Source: Thermomicrobiales bacterium
GTDB lineage: Bacteria > Chloroflexota > Chloroflexia > Thermomicrobiales > UBA6265
Direction: 5' to 3'
Assembly (NCBI GenBank): GCA_023957015.1
Contig: JAMLHR010000005.1
Location: forward strand, 24,904 to 88,903
DNA: 64,000 bases
This document shows, in pieces, positions 1 through 9,154 of this stretch; positions within the stretch are counted from its first letter, which is position 1; the number at the start of each line of letters is the position of its first letter. Under the pieces are notes generated by a model. That model was not told where the DNA came from. It worked only from the letters and a program-made list of their open reading frames with translations, and made no database searches. A program made the translations under genes and the position numbers.

Positions 1-55
1 AAACAGTAGCCGAAGAAACATTGGCGTGAGCAGCAACACTCTTGATGTTCGGCAC
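1..55 (-). CDS. LacI-family transcriptional regulator, N-terminal fragment
   Basis: Reading the minus strand from a GTG at 55-53 gives MPNIKSVAAHANVSSATV, the opening of the LacI-family helix-turn-helix (first helix, turn, then the SSATV recognition helix). An AGAGGAG ribosome-binding site lies 7 nt upstream of the GTG. The rest runs off the left edge, so the effector domain is not visible. It is divergent from the DUF4185-GH116 operon and is the obvious candidate to bind the palindrome at 159-174. The inducing sugar cannot be inferred from this fragment. Confidence 0.8.
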   Translation of the reverse strand, partial: MPNIKSVAAHANVSSATV

Positions 56-130
56 TGTGAAACTCCTCTGTATACATTTCCATGTTTGCACGTCCGTTTA
101 AGTTTGACAAGTCCGGTATCACAGGGACAT

Positions 131-159
131 TTGACGAAAAGGTACGTGCTCGATACTGT
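131..159 (+). promoter_or_regulatory. Candidate promoter of the DUF4185-GH116 operon
   Basis: TTGACG (131-136) is followed after 17 nt by TACTGT (154-159). The -35 is close to consensus and the -10 is poor. The LacI-type palindrome begins at the last base of this -10, so a bound repressor would block the start site. Start is expected near 166, giving a leader of about 45 nt. Confidence 0.35.
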
Positions 160-174
160 TGTAATCGATTACAA
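159..174. promoter_or_regulatory. LacI-type operator, perfect 16-bp palindrome
   Basis: TTGTAATCGATTACAA is a perfect inverted repeat with a central CG, the hallmark of LacI/CcpA-family operators. It lies between a divergent LacI-family gene and a glycosidase operon, overlapping the likely -10 and start site. The role is inferred from position and symmetry. Confidence 0.65.
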
Positions 175-209
175 CCTAGCGTGCCATTGATACACACAAA
201 GGGGCAGCC

Positions 210-1271
210 ATGATTTCGAATCGATTTCGCCCGCTCTCACTTGGTCTGATTCCATATATCCTCTCCGAACGGGATCGACTGGATCAGGTCGCCGCGTCTG
301 AATCGACACCGGACGATCTGCCCACCGAGCTGGTAGCGCAACTGACTGGACCGGAGCCGGGGATCAATGACACCCTCGCGCGCTGGCAGGTAGCCGGTAC
401 CGATCTCGGAAGCTCGTTTCTTTTCCGCGATGAGATCGTGTTGGTCTTTGGCGATACCTTTGCCGAGAACGAGACTGACTGGCGTTCCAATGTGCTTGGA
501 TTCAGCACCGATGACGATCCCAGCGATGGTGTCACCATTGATCGCATGATCACCTACCGAGACGGCCATGCCATGGAAATCTTGCCGTCATTGAAACGTG
601 ATCACGTCGAAATGACGGTCATTCCAACCTATGGTGTGGCGGTTGACGATCGGATGTTCCTGCACTGTATGTCGGTGAAGCACTGGGGTGACCCCGGAAA
701 GTGGGACCTGGGGTACTCCGGCTTCGCCTACTCGGATGATGGCGGTCAGACATGGTCCTGGGCCAACAGCGCCCGTTGGGAAGGCAACTCCAACTTCGGC
801 CAGGTCGCAATGGAGAAGCACAACGGATTCATCTATGTCTGGGGCATCCCGGGTGGACGCTACGGTGGCGTGCGGTTAGCGCGCGTGCTGGAGGAGTCGC
901 TACTCGACTTCACTGCCTGGGAATATTGGACGACCGATGCCTGGGTAGCCGATATCGAGGCCGCCGAGGAGGTGATTCCACCGAATGTCGGCGAACTCAG
1001 TGTGCGCTGGAACAGCCACTATCAGCGCTGGATCATGATGTATCTCAATGACCCCAAGGGTCTGATCGAACTCCGCACGGCACCGGAGATCACCGGTCCG
1101 TGGAGCGAGCCACTGATCGCTGCCCGCGCCTGGGACTACCCGGCGCTCTACGCACCCTATATGTACCCGGTCTGGAATGATGGTCCGGATATCTACTTCA
1201 ACATGAGTATGTTTGGTCCGTATCAGGTGTTTCTGCTCAAGACTCGATTACCAGAGGACATAGATCAATGA
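210..1271 (+). CDS. DUF4185 domain protein, probable carbohydrate-active beta-propeller
   Basis: A 353-residue protein of the DUF4185 family, five-bladed propeller-like proteins usually found beside glycoside hydrolases. Visible marks are the GDTF motif (residues 81-84) after a short hydrophobic strand, and a repeated tryptophan/aspartate pattern such as YSDDGGQTW in mid-protein that resembles sialidase Asp-box repeats. No signal peptide is apparent, so it may be cytoplasmic. The stop codon overlaps the next start (ATGA at 1268-1271), so it is translationally coupled to the GH116 gene. A role in the same glycoside pathway under LacI control follows from context; no catalytic assignment is made. 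Confidence 0.75.
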   Translation: MISNRFRPLSLGLIPYILSERDRLDQVAASESTPDDLPTELVAQLTGPEPGINDTLARWQVAGTDLGSSFLFRDEIVLVFGDTFAENETDWRSNVLGFSTDDDPSDGVTIDRMITYRDGHAMEILPSLKRDHVEMTVIPTYGVAVDDRMFLHCMSVKHWGDPGKWDLGYSGFAYSDDGGQTWSWANSARWEGNSNFGQVAMEKHNGFIYVWGIPGGRYGGVRLARVLEESLLDFTAWEYWTTDAWVADIEAAEEVIPPNVGELSVRWNSHYQRWIMMYLNDPKGLIELRTAPEITGPWSEPLIAARAWDYPALYAPYMYPVWNDGPDIYFNMSMFGPYQVFLLKTRLPEDIDQ

Positions 1272-2845
1272 AGACCTATTCCGGAGAAGCCCTCCGCGCC
1301 GTCGCGATGCCAATCGGCGGTATCGGCACCGGCAACATCGCCGTTGCCGGCGACGGATCGCTACGCCAATGGCAGATCCATCACCAGATCAACCACCAGG
1401 CGACCGTGCCCCACAGCTTCTTCGCCATTTCAATCGATGGACCGCAGGGCAGAGTTGCCCGGGTATTACAGAGCAACGCCCTCTACAACTCACCAGGCGA
1501 AACACCACCACCAACCTCCAGTGATGCGGTGGTGCCACCCGCACACCGGGAGTTGCTGGCGACACTCCCCGGTGTGACCGGAACCGAGTTCTGCGGCCCC
1601 TACCCGTTCGCCAACGTGGCCTATCAGGACGAAGCGCTCCCGTTGGATATCCGCATGCAGGCGTGGAATCCGATGATTCCGTTCAACGCCAACGACTCCG
1701 GTATCCCTGCGATTACCTTCACCTTCACCGTGCATAATCCCGGTACCAGTACTTACACCGGTACGCTCGCGGCGACGCAGCAGAACACGATCGGTTGGGA
1801 TGGCATCGCCGAAATCAGTGGCACCAGGTGCAAGCTCTTCGGCGGCAATCGCAACGAGGATGCGTCTGGGAATGGTCGCACCGCGGTGCGGATGATCAAC
1901 GACTTCCTGCCAGCGATTGCTGCCGGTAACGGCCAAACGATGCTGAGCACGAACGCGTACGGAGCTACCACTTGCACCGACTGGCGCGATCTCGAAGAAT
2001 TCTGGCCGCCATTCGCCAACTATGGACATCTACCCGATTCCCGCAACACCGGCCCAACGGCGAAGGGCGAGACCTGCAACGCTGCTATTGGTGTGCCGTT
2101 CACGATCGAACCGCACGGTACCCGCACGATCAGCTTCCAGATCGCCTGGTACTTCCCGAATCGCTATATCAACTGGTATCAGTGGGACACATTCGGCGTC
2201 GACGATCCGAAATCGCAGCTCTGGGTCGGCACTCATTACGCGACGGTCTTCGCATCCGTGGACGATGTCTCCAGCTATCTATGGAAGAACCATGACGAAT
2301 TGCTAACCCAAACACGTTCCTTCAGCGATGCCCTGACGGGCGGGAATCTGCCTGAGGTGCTGATCGATACCGTCACCGCGCAGATGAGCATCATGCGCTC
2401 CCCCACCTGTTTCTGGGCAGATGACGGCAACTTCTACGGCTTTGAGGGATGTAACGGATTCTCAACACTCCATCACGCCCCCGGTGTAACGGGATCATGT
2501 CCGTTGAACTGCACCCACGTCTGGAACTACGAGCAAAGTCTGGCGCACCTCTATCCCGAGCTCGACCGCACCATGCGCGATACCGAGTGGTTCCTGCAGC
2601 AACACCCCAGCGGCTATCTGCCGCATCGTGTGCCACTACCTCGGTACGTATCGCGTATCTGGGGACGCCACATTGGCGGACCCGATAATCCAGCTCTGGA
2701 TGGACTGCTCGGTGCGATCCTGAAGACGTGGCGCGAGTTCCGATCCACCGGCGATCTCGCCTGGCTGGAGCGTTGCTGGCCACATGTCGAGCAGAACTTT
2801 GGTGTTCATCCACGAGAACGACCCCGATCAACAGGGCACGATTGA
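1268..2845 (+). pseudogene. GH116 glucosylceramidase-like hydrolase, N-terminal fragment (frameshifted)
   Basis: This carries the N-terminal beta-sandwich and the first part of the (alpha/alpha)6 barrel of a GH116 / GBA2-type beta-glucosidase (DUF608 region). The segment CTHVWNYEQSLAHLYPELDR holds the probable nucleophile Glu (residue 422), judged by similarity to characterised GH116 enzymes. The frame is lost shortly after WLERCWPHVEQ, near 2790-2810, and runs through about 18 foreign residues to a stop at 2843-2845. The family sequence resumes in another frame. The two fragments together are about 860 codons, near full length. It starts by ATGA overlap with the DUF4185 gene. Either a real inactivating indel or a sequencing error; the rest of the frame looks well conserved. 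Confidence 0.8.
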
Positions 2846-3851
2846 GGGCGAACAGCCCAATACCTATGACATCTCGATCTTCGGTCTGAACACGTTCCTC
2901 GGCACGCTCTATTCCGCTGCACTCTATGCGGCTGGTCACATGGCCGAACGACTTGGCCATGCAGAACGCGCGGAGCAGTTACGAAGCATGGCTGCAAACG
3001 GCTCCGCCATTATGGAGGAACGCCTCTGGCAGGGCGAATGGTACATCCAGGAAGTCGATCTGGAGCAGTACTCCGAGCAGAACTGGGCAACCGGTCTACA
3101 TTCCGATCATCTACTGGGGCAGTGGTGGGCGGATGTGTTGCAACTGCCATCGACGCTTGATCCCGAGCATATTCGCAAAGCGGTCGAGAGCATCTTCACG
3201 TATAACTTCCGCGAGAATCTGGAAGGCATCCCCACACCCGAGCGCTGGTTTGGTGTACCAAGTGATGCCGGTCTGATCAACTGCACCTGGCCGCATGAGG
3301 GTCGACCTGAGGTGCCGACCCGCTACTCCGACGAGGTCTGGACCGGCCTGGAGTATGAAGTCGCAGCGCTGCTGATCAGCACGGGACAGATGGACAAGGC
3401 GATGACGCTGCTGCAGGCCGTACGCGATCGCTACGACGGTCACCGCATGAATCCGTGGAACGATATCGAGTGCGGCGATCACTACGTCCGCGCGATGAGC
3501 TCGTGGAGTCTGCTGCTGGCCGCCACCGATTTCGGCTGGGACGCGCAACTCGGCGAACTCACACTCGGCAATCGCACCGGCCAGGAGCGGTTGGTGGCAC
3601 CGTTCTTCGCCGCACCAGCGTGGGGGACGTATGAGATTGATGCAGATGGTGACATCACCATCCGCGTCATCGGCGGCGAGATCGAGGTGAAGTCAGTGGT
3701 GGTGAAGGATGTTGCGGCCGGTGATGCGGCCGTATCGCTTGATCGCGCAATTATCGAGGCCACCGCGGTATCTAGTGAGCAAGTGTTGGTAGTCAACCTC
3801 TCTGCCAGCAATCACCTGGCAAAAGGGAGTAAACTGCAAATCACTTTCTGA
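2784..3851 (+). pseudogene. GH116 hydrolase, C-terminal fragment (continues the frameshifted gene)
   Basis: In this frame the GH116 barrel resumes with LVFIHENDPDQQGTIEGEQ (natural family context: a D-P-D-x-x-G-x-I-E-G loop). It continues to the family C-terminus. HSDHLLGQWWADV contains the probable acid/base Asp (residue 108 of this fragment), so the nucleophile and the acid/base are encoded in different frames. The ATG at 2784 lies inside the conserved domain and is unlikely to be a real start; no ribosome-binding site precedes it. The last part (3464-3790) is duplicated at 5442-5760. If the indel is real, neither fragment should be an active glucosidase. Confidence 0.8.
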
Positions 3852-4000
3852 TGTATTTTCGCTAGTAAGCACTGGAGTCGCCATCATGGGTTTAGGCCCC
3901 GGTTCTCTCCATTCGATGAAGGCCTCTTCGCTTAGGATAATCTGAGGATTGGCGAATACTCCACGACACATGTCCGACGCTGAAGCAGGAGGAATGAGAA

Positions 4001-4570
4001 ATGCGTATCGCTACAATGGTCCTCTCCTTAGCACTGGCCGTAATGGTGTTTTTGTGGGCCAACGATCTGTCAAAGCTAGCGGCACTCTTCGACAGAGATG
4101 CAGTCTCAACGGTGGCGAGCGGTGGTATATGGGGCGCCATCCTGTGGGTTGTGGGTGCGGCATTCGTGTATGCATATCCAAGAGTTGCCATCGGAGCCTA
4201 TCTTCTATCATTCATAGTGATGGCCAGCATCGGCTTCTCTGCAAACTTCGATAACGATCTCATGGTGTACTGCTGGGCTGGACTCGTGTTCATGGTCATG
4301 TCCTATCTCACCTGGCGTGATATGAAAAAACAAGCAAAACGATCTGTGCGAGAGGAGGATGAGGCACGCAGGCAACAAGAATATCGCGACTATCAGTTGG
4401 CCAAACTACTGCACCAGCAGTCATCATCTCAATCCGGCCAACCTCAGCCCTTGGTCAACGCGGCTCCAAAACCTGTTGCAACACAGCCATCTCCGCCAGG
4501 GTATACCGAATGGATGGCACTTCACGGTGATGGCAAAAAGACTAAGAAAAGCTTATTCAGGCGAAGATGA
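4001..4570 (+). CDS. Small membrane protein of unknown function
   Basis: A 189-residue protein with a strong AGGAGGA ribosome-binding site 8 nt before its ATG. Three or four hydrophobic segments lie within the first 105 residues, the last ending YLTWRDMKK. After this comes a charged helical stretch with many Arg, Glu and Gln (about 107-140), a proline-rich linker and a strongly basic C-terminus (KKTKKSLFRRR). I do not recognise the family. It sits with the next gene between two copies of the GH116 tail, in sequence visibly poorer in G+C than the flanks, so the pair may be an insertion. Confidence 0.6.
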   Translation: MRIATMVLSLALAVMVFLWANDLSKLAALFDRDAVSTVASGGIWGAILWVVGAAFVYAYPRVAIGAYLLSFIVMASIGFSANFDNDLMVYCWAGLVFMVMSYLTWRDMKKQAKRSVREEDEARRQQEYRDYQLAKLLHQQSSSQSGQPQPLVNAAPKPVATQPSPPGYTEWMALHGDGKKTKKSLFRRR

Positions 4571-4628
4571 TCCAGTGGATCGACGGAGACACCAAGTAGT
4601 GAGTTCTGCGACGAAGAAAGAGTATACA

Positions 4629-5309
4629 ATGCGCCTAGCCATACTCACCATTGCTTTTGGTCTTTTGTTGTCGGGAAGTCAAACAGTATCAGCCCAGACA
4701 CCGGAATCGGTCGTTACAGGCCAGCACTCCATAGCAGGAGACGGCCTCCAGAATCTCCACCCTGGAACCAATAAGTCAATCGAGGTAGTGGCTATTGGGT
4801 CTGATTCAAGTTTCAATCGTATCCAGTTTGCTGTGTTTAACGGAACAGATGGCACTGTCAATAGCCTTCAAGCCAAGGTAGAACTCCGAGACTCCTCAGG
4901 TGCGTTGATCGGCGCAGATGCGACTGATGACATCCGTCCACTAACAATCTCCCCCGGTGAGTTCGCCATCGGAGTGTCCTATATAAGTGGTAAGTTCCCC
5001 CCTGATACTATCATCTCAATCAAGATTATCGATTTCTTGGATGGTCCTCACTCACGGGCAAGCAATCTGCACTTTGGAGACGTGACACTACGAGATGATG
5101 TGATCGTGGGTGAGTTCATCAATCCTTCCGACAAGGATCGGAGGCAGGCCAAGCTTGTGGGTGTCTGCTTTGACAACACCGGATCTCTCGTTGCTGGCGA
5201 CACGGAGTGGATTGACGAACCTATGCCCGTCAATGAGCCGGTGAGCTTCCAATTCAGTATCTCACCATGGGTCGACGCTCCCTGCGAAGCATTCATTGTC
5301 TCGGGATAA
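4629..5309 (+). CDS. Secreted protein of unknown function
   Basis: The start is placed at ATG 4629 because it opens a clean signal peptide (MRLAILTIAFGLLLSGSQTVSA, cleavage before QTPES); the open frame upstream has no coding character. The mature part, about 204 residues, has alternating beta-strand-like sequence with KVELRDSSGALIGADA and a C-terminal Cys pair (VGVCFDN, APCEAF), resembling extracytoplasmic FxLYD-like or immunoglobulin-like beta-sandwich proteins. That comparison is only by look. It follows the small membrane protein by 58 nt and probably shares its transcript. Confidence 0.55.
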   Translation: MRLAILTIAFGLLLSGSQTVSAQTPESVVTGQHSIAGDGLQNLHPGTNKSIEVVAIGSDSSFNRIQFAVFNGTDGTVNSLQAKVELRDSSGALIGADATDDIRPLTISPGEFAIGVSYISGKFPPDTIISIKIIDFLDGPHSRASNLHFGDVTLRDDVIVGEFINPSDKDRRQAKLVGVCFDNTGSLVAGDTEWIDEPMPVNEPVSFQFSISPWVDAPCEAFIVSG

Positions 5310-5432
5310 ACGAGTATTGCTGGTTGTCACGAATGCATGTAAGAAAAAAGTTCAGATCAGCTAGGTCCCCTACAAGGGATAGCTTGCCAGCCAGACCCCT
5401 CAACTCTCGCTTAGGAGAGATAAACCGAACCA

Positions 5433-5792
5433 TTGAAGTGCATCGAGTGCGGCGATCACTACGTCCGCGCGATGAGCTCGTGGAGCCTGCTCCTGGCCGC
5501 CACCGATTTCGGTTGGGACACTCATCACGGCGAGCTGACGCTCGGTAATCACAGTGGCCAGAATCGGCTGGTGGCACCGTTCTTCGCCGCCCCCGCCTGG
5601 GGTACGTATGAGATCGATGCGAAGGGTGACGTCACCATCCGGGTGATCGGCGGCGAGATCGAGGTGAAGTCGATTGTGCTGAAGGGTGTTGCCACCGGTG
5701 ATGCAACGGTGAGGCTGGATGACATCATCGTCGATATGTCCGACGGCATCTATCTGCAACCGGGATCGGTGCTTACCCTCACTCACCCTTGA
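5433..5792 (+). pseudogene. Second, truncated copy of the GH116 C-terminal region
   Basis: From IECGDHYVRAMSSWSLLLAA onward this reads as a close homologue of the GH116 tail encoded at 3464-3790, about 85% identical over the first 100 residues, and then diverges to its own end. Only about 115 residues of an 860-residue enzyme remain. It lacks both catalytic residues and has no ribosome-binding site, so it is a remnant. The homology starts abruptly at 5442. This indicates a former tandem GH116 duplication whose second copy lost its 5' part, with the two unknown genes at 4001-5309 now between the copies. Confidence 0.8.
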
Positions 5793-5851
5793 TTAGCCGC
5801 GTCTAAACGAACTACATTGCCGCTCTACCTTCTGACCAAGGCAGGGCGGCG

Positions 5852-6766
5852 ATGAGTACGGCGACACAGCACCACAATCCACGCAACTTCGCCTGGCTCT
5901 CGATAGCAGCAGCTCTGGCGACGATCATCCTCAAAGTGGGTGCCTGGCAGCTGACGGGCTCGGTCGGTTTGCTCTCGGATGCGCTCGAATCCGGCGTGAA
6001 TCTGGTCGCCGCCATCGTCGCGCTGATCGCGCTGACAATCGCCGCCCGCGAGCCCGATGAGGAGCACGCCTACGGTCATGGCAAGGCCGAGTACTTCTCC
6101 TCCGGTGTCGAGGGTGGGCTGATCATCCTCGCCGCGGTCGGGATCTTCATCTCCGCCATCCCACGACTCCTCCAACCGCAGGAGATCGAGCGAGTTGGTA
6201 TCGGTCTGGCGATCGCGGTCATTGCCGCCATCATCAACGGTCTCGTCGGCTGGCGACTCATGATCGCGGCTCGGCAGACGCGCAGCATCGTGCTCCGCGC
6301 CGATGCTCATCACCTCTTCACCGATGTCTGGACCAGCGTCGGCGTTGTTGCCGGTGTGGCACTAGTGGCGTTTACCGGCTGGCTCCGACTCGATGCCATC
6401 ATCGCCATCGCCATCGGTATCAACATCATCTTCACCGGCTACAAGCTGGTGAACGCATCGATCCACGGTTTGCTGGATACCGCTATTCCGATGGAGGATC
6501 TGGACAAGGTGGAACGCGTCCTCCGTCGCTATCAGATGGAGCACGATATCGTCACCCATGCGTTGCGCACGCGCGAGTCCGGAACGCGGCGATTCGTATC
6601 CATGCACGTGTTGGTACCTGGCGATTGGACCGTAAGGCAGGGACATGATCTGGTCGGGGCTATTGAACGCGATATCCGCGATGTCCTACCGGAAACAACC
6701 GTCTTCACGCATTTGGAGCCAATCGACGAGCCAGAAAGCTGGGATGATGCGGGTCTGGATGGCTAA
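5852..6766 (+). CDS. Cation diffusion facilitator (CDF) metal efflux transporter
   Basis: A 304-residue CDF-family inner-membrane antiporter that exports divalent metals (Zn2+, Fe2+, Mn2+ or similar) in exchange for protons. Six transmembrane segments are visible. Signature residues are LLSDALESGVN in TM2, HAYGHGKAEYFS in the following loop, and DAHHLFTDVWTS in TM5, supplying the HxxxD/DxxxD metal site. The C-terminal cytoplasmic ferredoxin-like domain (about 205-304) includes VSMHVLVPGDWTVRQGHDL. Length and domain order are normal. It starts 60 nt after the GH116 remnant and is probably an independent unit. Metal specificity cannot be read from sequence alone. Confidence 0.9.
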   Translation: MSTATQHHNPRNFAWLSIAAALATIILKVGAWQLTGSVGLLSDALESGVNLVAAIVALIALTIAAREPDEEHAYGHGKAEYFSSGVEGGLIILAAVGIFISAIPRLLQPQEIERVGIGLAIAVIAAIINGLVGWRLMIAARQTRSIVLRADAHHLFTDVWTSVGVVAGVALVAFTGWLRLDAIIAIAIGINIIFTGYKLVNASIHGLLDTAIPMEDLDKVERVLRRYQMEHDIVTHALRTRESGTRRFVSMHVLVPGDWTVRQGHDLVGAIERDIRDVLPETTVFTHLEPIDEPESWDDAGLDG

Positions 6767-6850
6767 TTTCCTCGCACTCTGAAACTAAATCCTGTAGTAT
6801 CCGGCTACTGATCACATTGTTCAGGCTGATTCATAATGCAGGAGAAATCG

Positions 6851-8668
6851 ATGTCTCACACATCCCTTGGCTCGTTGTATGCGGCGTTCACCGCCGGCGA
6901 GCTTTCCCGCCGATCATTCCTTCAGCGCGGTGCTGCGCTGGGTATCAGCACCGGATTGCTGACCTCTTTGGTGGCCAACTCTGCCGTAGCTCAGGATGAA
7001 GCTGTCGCGTTCCCCGATGCCGGAACGGAAGGCCAGGAGCGCGGTGCGGGCGGCGAGATCAGGGTGCTCGCCGTTCAGGCAGCAAGCGGTCTCAGCGTCC
7101 ACAACGCCACCGGCGGCAAGGATATCTCCGCTGGTATGGTCATCTCGGAACCGCTGATGCAATACGACGGTGTTGGCGATCTCGTGCCAGTGCTGCTCAC
7201 TCAGGTCCCCTCGATTGCCAACGGTCGGCTGGCGGAGGATCTCTCCTCCGTTACCCTGACGCTTCTCCCGGATGTTGTCTGGAGCGATGGCGAACCGTTT
7301 ACCGCCAATGACGTCAAGTTCACCTGGGAGTGGAATATCGATCCCGCAAATCAGAGCATCGATCGCGTCAGCTGGGAGATCGTCAGCGACATTGAGGTCG
7401 TCGATGATCTCACCGCCAAGGTGACCTTCGATCCGCCGACCTACGGTTGGTTCCAGGCGTTCAGCGGCAATATCGGTGCGATCTATCCGGCTCACTTCTG
7501 GGCGAATGCGGCCAGCCATGAGGAGGCCAATGCTGCCTTCCTGATGGGCCCGATCGGCACCGGTCCGTTTGTGCTTGAGAGCTTTATGCCGAATGAGGAA
7601 GTAGTCTACGCTGCGAATGAAAATTATCGCGAGGCGAACAAGCCCTACTTCCAGACCTTCCGTCTCCGTGGCGGTGGCGATGCCGTCACCAGCGCCCAGG
7701 CGGTCACGGTCAACGGCGAATGGGATCTGGCGTTCTCACTCATGATCGATCCGGAGACATTGGCATCGATCGTGGGTGAAGTCGGCAGTATCGAGGGTGC
7801 CCTTGGCACCGGTGTCGAGAAGATCCAGCTCAACTTCAGCGATCCGAATACCGAGGTTGATGGTCAGAAGAGCGAGGTCAATACCCCACATCCGTTCCTG
7901 ACCGACGATGCCGTGCGCAAAGCCATCCTCATGGCGATCAATCGCGAGCAAATCGCGGAGAACCTGTATGGATCGCCAGCAACGCCGAATATGTTGGTGG
8001 GACTGGGTGCGTTTGAATCGCCGAATACATCCCTCAACTTCGATCCCGATGCGGCAACTGCGCTGCTGGAGGAAGCGGGCTGGGAGCTGGATGGCACCGT
8101 ACGCGCCAAGGATGGCGTGAAGCTGAGCGTGGTACTGACCTCCACGGTCAATCTGCGTCGCCAGAAGACCCAGGCGGTGGTGAAAGCCAACCTGGAAACG
8201 ATTGGTGTCGCTGTCACGCTGAATCAGGTTGATGGCTCAATCTTCTTCGATGGCGATCCCGCCAATGATCAGAACTTCACCCACTTCCAGAGCGATATGC
8301 AGCTTTACACCGATGGTGCTACCAGCGCCTATCCGGTGAACTACATGAAGTACTGGTATGCGGGTCCGAACAACGAGAACGTAGCGCAGGCCGCCAATCA
8401 GTGGACCGGTACCAACAAGACTCGCTGGGTCAACGCCGAGTACGATGCGGCCTTCGATCAGTTGGTTGCGCTCACCGATCCCGCCGAAGTCGCCGCTCAG
8501 TTCATCACTCTGAACGACATGGTCGTTGAAAATGTGGTGGAGATTCCGCTGGTGCAGACGTATGCGGATATGTATGCGATCAGCAATCGCATCCGCTCCG
8601 AGAACGTGGTTGTCAACCCGTTCGGGGATCTGTATTGGAACCTGGCCAACTGGAACACCGCGGAGTAA
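6851..8668 (+). CDS. Tat-exported peptide ABC transporter substrate-binding protein (family 5)
   Basis: Extracytoplasmic solute-binding protein family 5 (DppA/OppA-like), 605 residues. The start is set at ATG 6851 because AGGAG lies 6 nt upstream; an in-frame ATG at 6836 would put that site inside the gene. The N-terminus has a twin-arginine signal (SRRSFLQRG, residues 19-27) followed by a hydrophobic core and AVAQ. Family landmarks include VWSDGEPFTANDVKFTWEW and the interdomain part DDAVRKAILMAINREQIAENL. No permease or ATPase genes adjoin it, so its transporter partners must be elsewhere. A strong hairpin terminator follows at 8689. The ligand could be a peptide or an oligosaccharide. Confidence 0.9.
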   Translation: MSHTSLGSLYAAFTAGELSRRSFLQRGAALGISTGLLTSLVANSAVAQDEAVAFPDAGTEGQERGAGGEIRVLAVQAASGLSVHNATGGKDISAGMVISEPLMQYDGVGDLVPVLLTQVPSIANGRLAEDLSSVTLTLLPDVVWSDGEPFTANDVKFTWEWNIDPANQSIDRVSWEIVSDIEVVDDLTAKVTFDPPTYGWFQAFSGNIGAIYPAHFWANAASHEEANAAFLMGPIGTGPFVLESFMPNEEVVYAANENYREANKPYFQTFRLRGGGDAVTSAQAVTVNGEWDLAFSLMIDPETLASIVGEVGSIEGALGTGVEKIQLNFSDPNTEVDGQKSEVNTPHPFLTDDAVRKAILMAINREQIAENLYGSPATPNMLVGLGAFESPNTSLNFDPDAATALLEEAGWELDGTVRAKDGVKLSVVLTSTVNLRRQKTQAVVKANLETIGVAVTLNQVDGSIFFDGDPANDQNFTHFQSDMQLYTDGATSAYPVNYMKYWYAGPNNENVAQAANQWTGTNKTRWVNAEYDAAFDQLVALTDPAEVAAQFITLNDMVVENVVEIPLVQTYADMYAISNRIRSENVVVNPFGDLYWNLANWNTAE

Positions 8669-8688
8669 TCCGCAGCCCAATAGGGCAC

Positions 8689-8728
8689 GAAACGACTCCC
8701 GCGCCAGGTTCGGCGCGGGAGTCGTTTC
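8689..8728 (+). terminator. Intrinsic terminator after the solute-binding protein
   Basis: A perfect 17-bp stem (8689-8705 with 8712-8728) has a 6-nt loop and is followed by CATTTTGG. It closes the binding-protein transcript 20 nt after its stop. Confidence 0.8.
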
Positions 8729-8819
8729 CATTTTGGTCAATAGTCCGCAACAGGCGGCACCTGCGTGGCATTATGCAATAAATGAAACTGGTCGGCCTGA
8801 ACCAAAGCAATGGATCAGA

Positions 8820-8852
8820 CCGACATATTATGCGCTATGGCGTATAATATGT
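8820..8852 (+). promoter_or_regulatory. hicAB promoter with overlapping operator palindrome
   Basis: CCGACA (8820-8825) and a consensus TATAAT (8843-8848) are spaced 17 nt. Overlapping them is a 13-bp inverted repeat (8823-8835 and 8840-8852, one mismatch, 4-nt centre), ACATATTATGCGC / GCGTATAATATGT. HicB-type antitoxins are known to bind such palindromes at their own promoter, so autoregulation is the likely role. Confidence 0.65.
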
Positions 8853-8877
8853 GTCATGAGATCCAGAGGTGTCGGGA

Positions 8878-9096
8878 GTGCGCAAGAAGCTACGTGAGAT
8901 AGAACGGGAACTCACTCAGGCCGGATTCAGAAAGATCACAGGTCGGGGCAAAGGAAGCCACCAGTGGTGGGAGTTCATTACTGAGGATGGTGAATCCATT
9001 AGGTGCAATGTTCCGTTGCCGAAAGGTGACATGGTTCTGGACTATACGGTAAAGGACGTTGAGATCGCGATCCGAAGATCGAAAGGCGAGGTGTAG
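8878..9096 (+). CDS. hicA: HicA-family toxin (mRNA interferase)
   Basis: A 72-residue HicA-like protein with the double-stranded-RNA-binding fold. The catalytic motif is visible in GRGKGSHQWWEF, where the His of G-S-H is the active-site residue. HicA toxins cleave mRNA and tmRNA until neutralised by HicB. GTG 8878 is preferred as start because AGAGG lies 8 nt upstream; GTG 8869 is an in-frame alternative adding three residues. The antitoxin gene follows 58 nt downstream, and the promoter carries a palindrome suited to HicB. Assignment is by motif and gene order. Confidence 0.8.
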   Translation: MRKKLREIERELTQAGFRKITGRGKGSHQWWEFITEDGESIRCNVPLPKGDMVLDYTVKDVEIAIRRSKGEV

Positions 9097-9154
9097 GCCT
9101 CGAAGAGGAATCATCGTTCAAGATCACCGGAACGCATATCGAAAGAGCTGCCAC

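Noticed and set aside
2784..2845. Programmed ribosomal frameshifting in GH116
   Set aside because: No slippery heptamer or shift-stimulating stem is visible near the transition, and about 18 foreign codons precede the stop.
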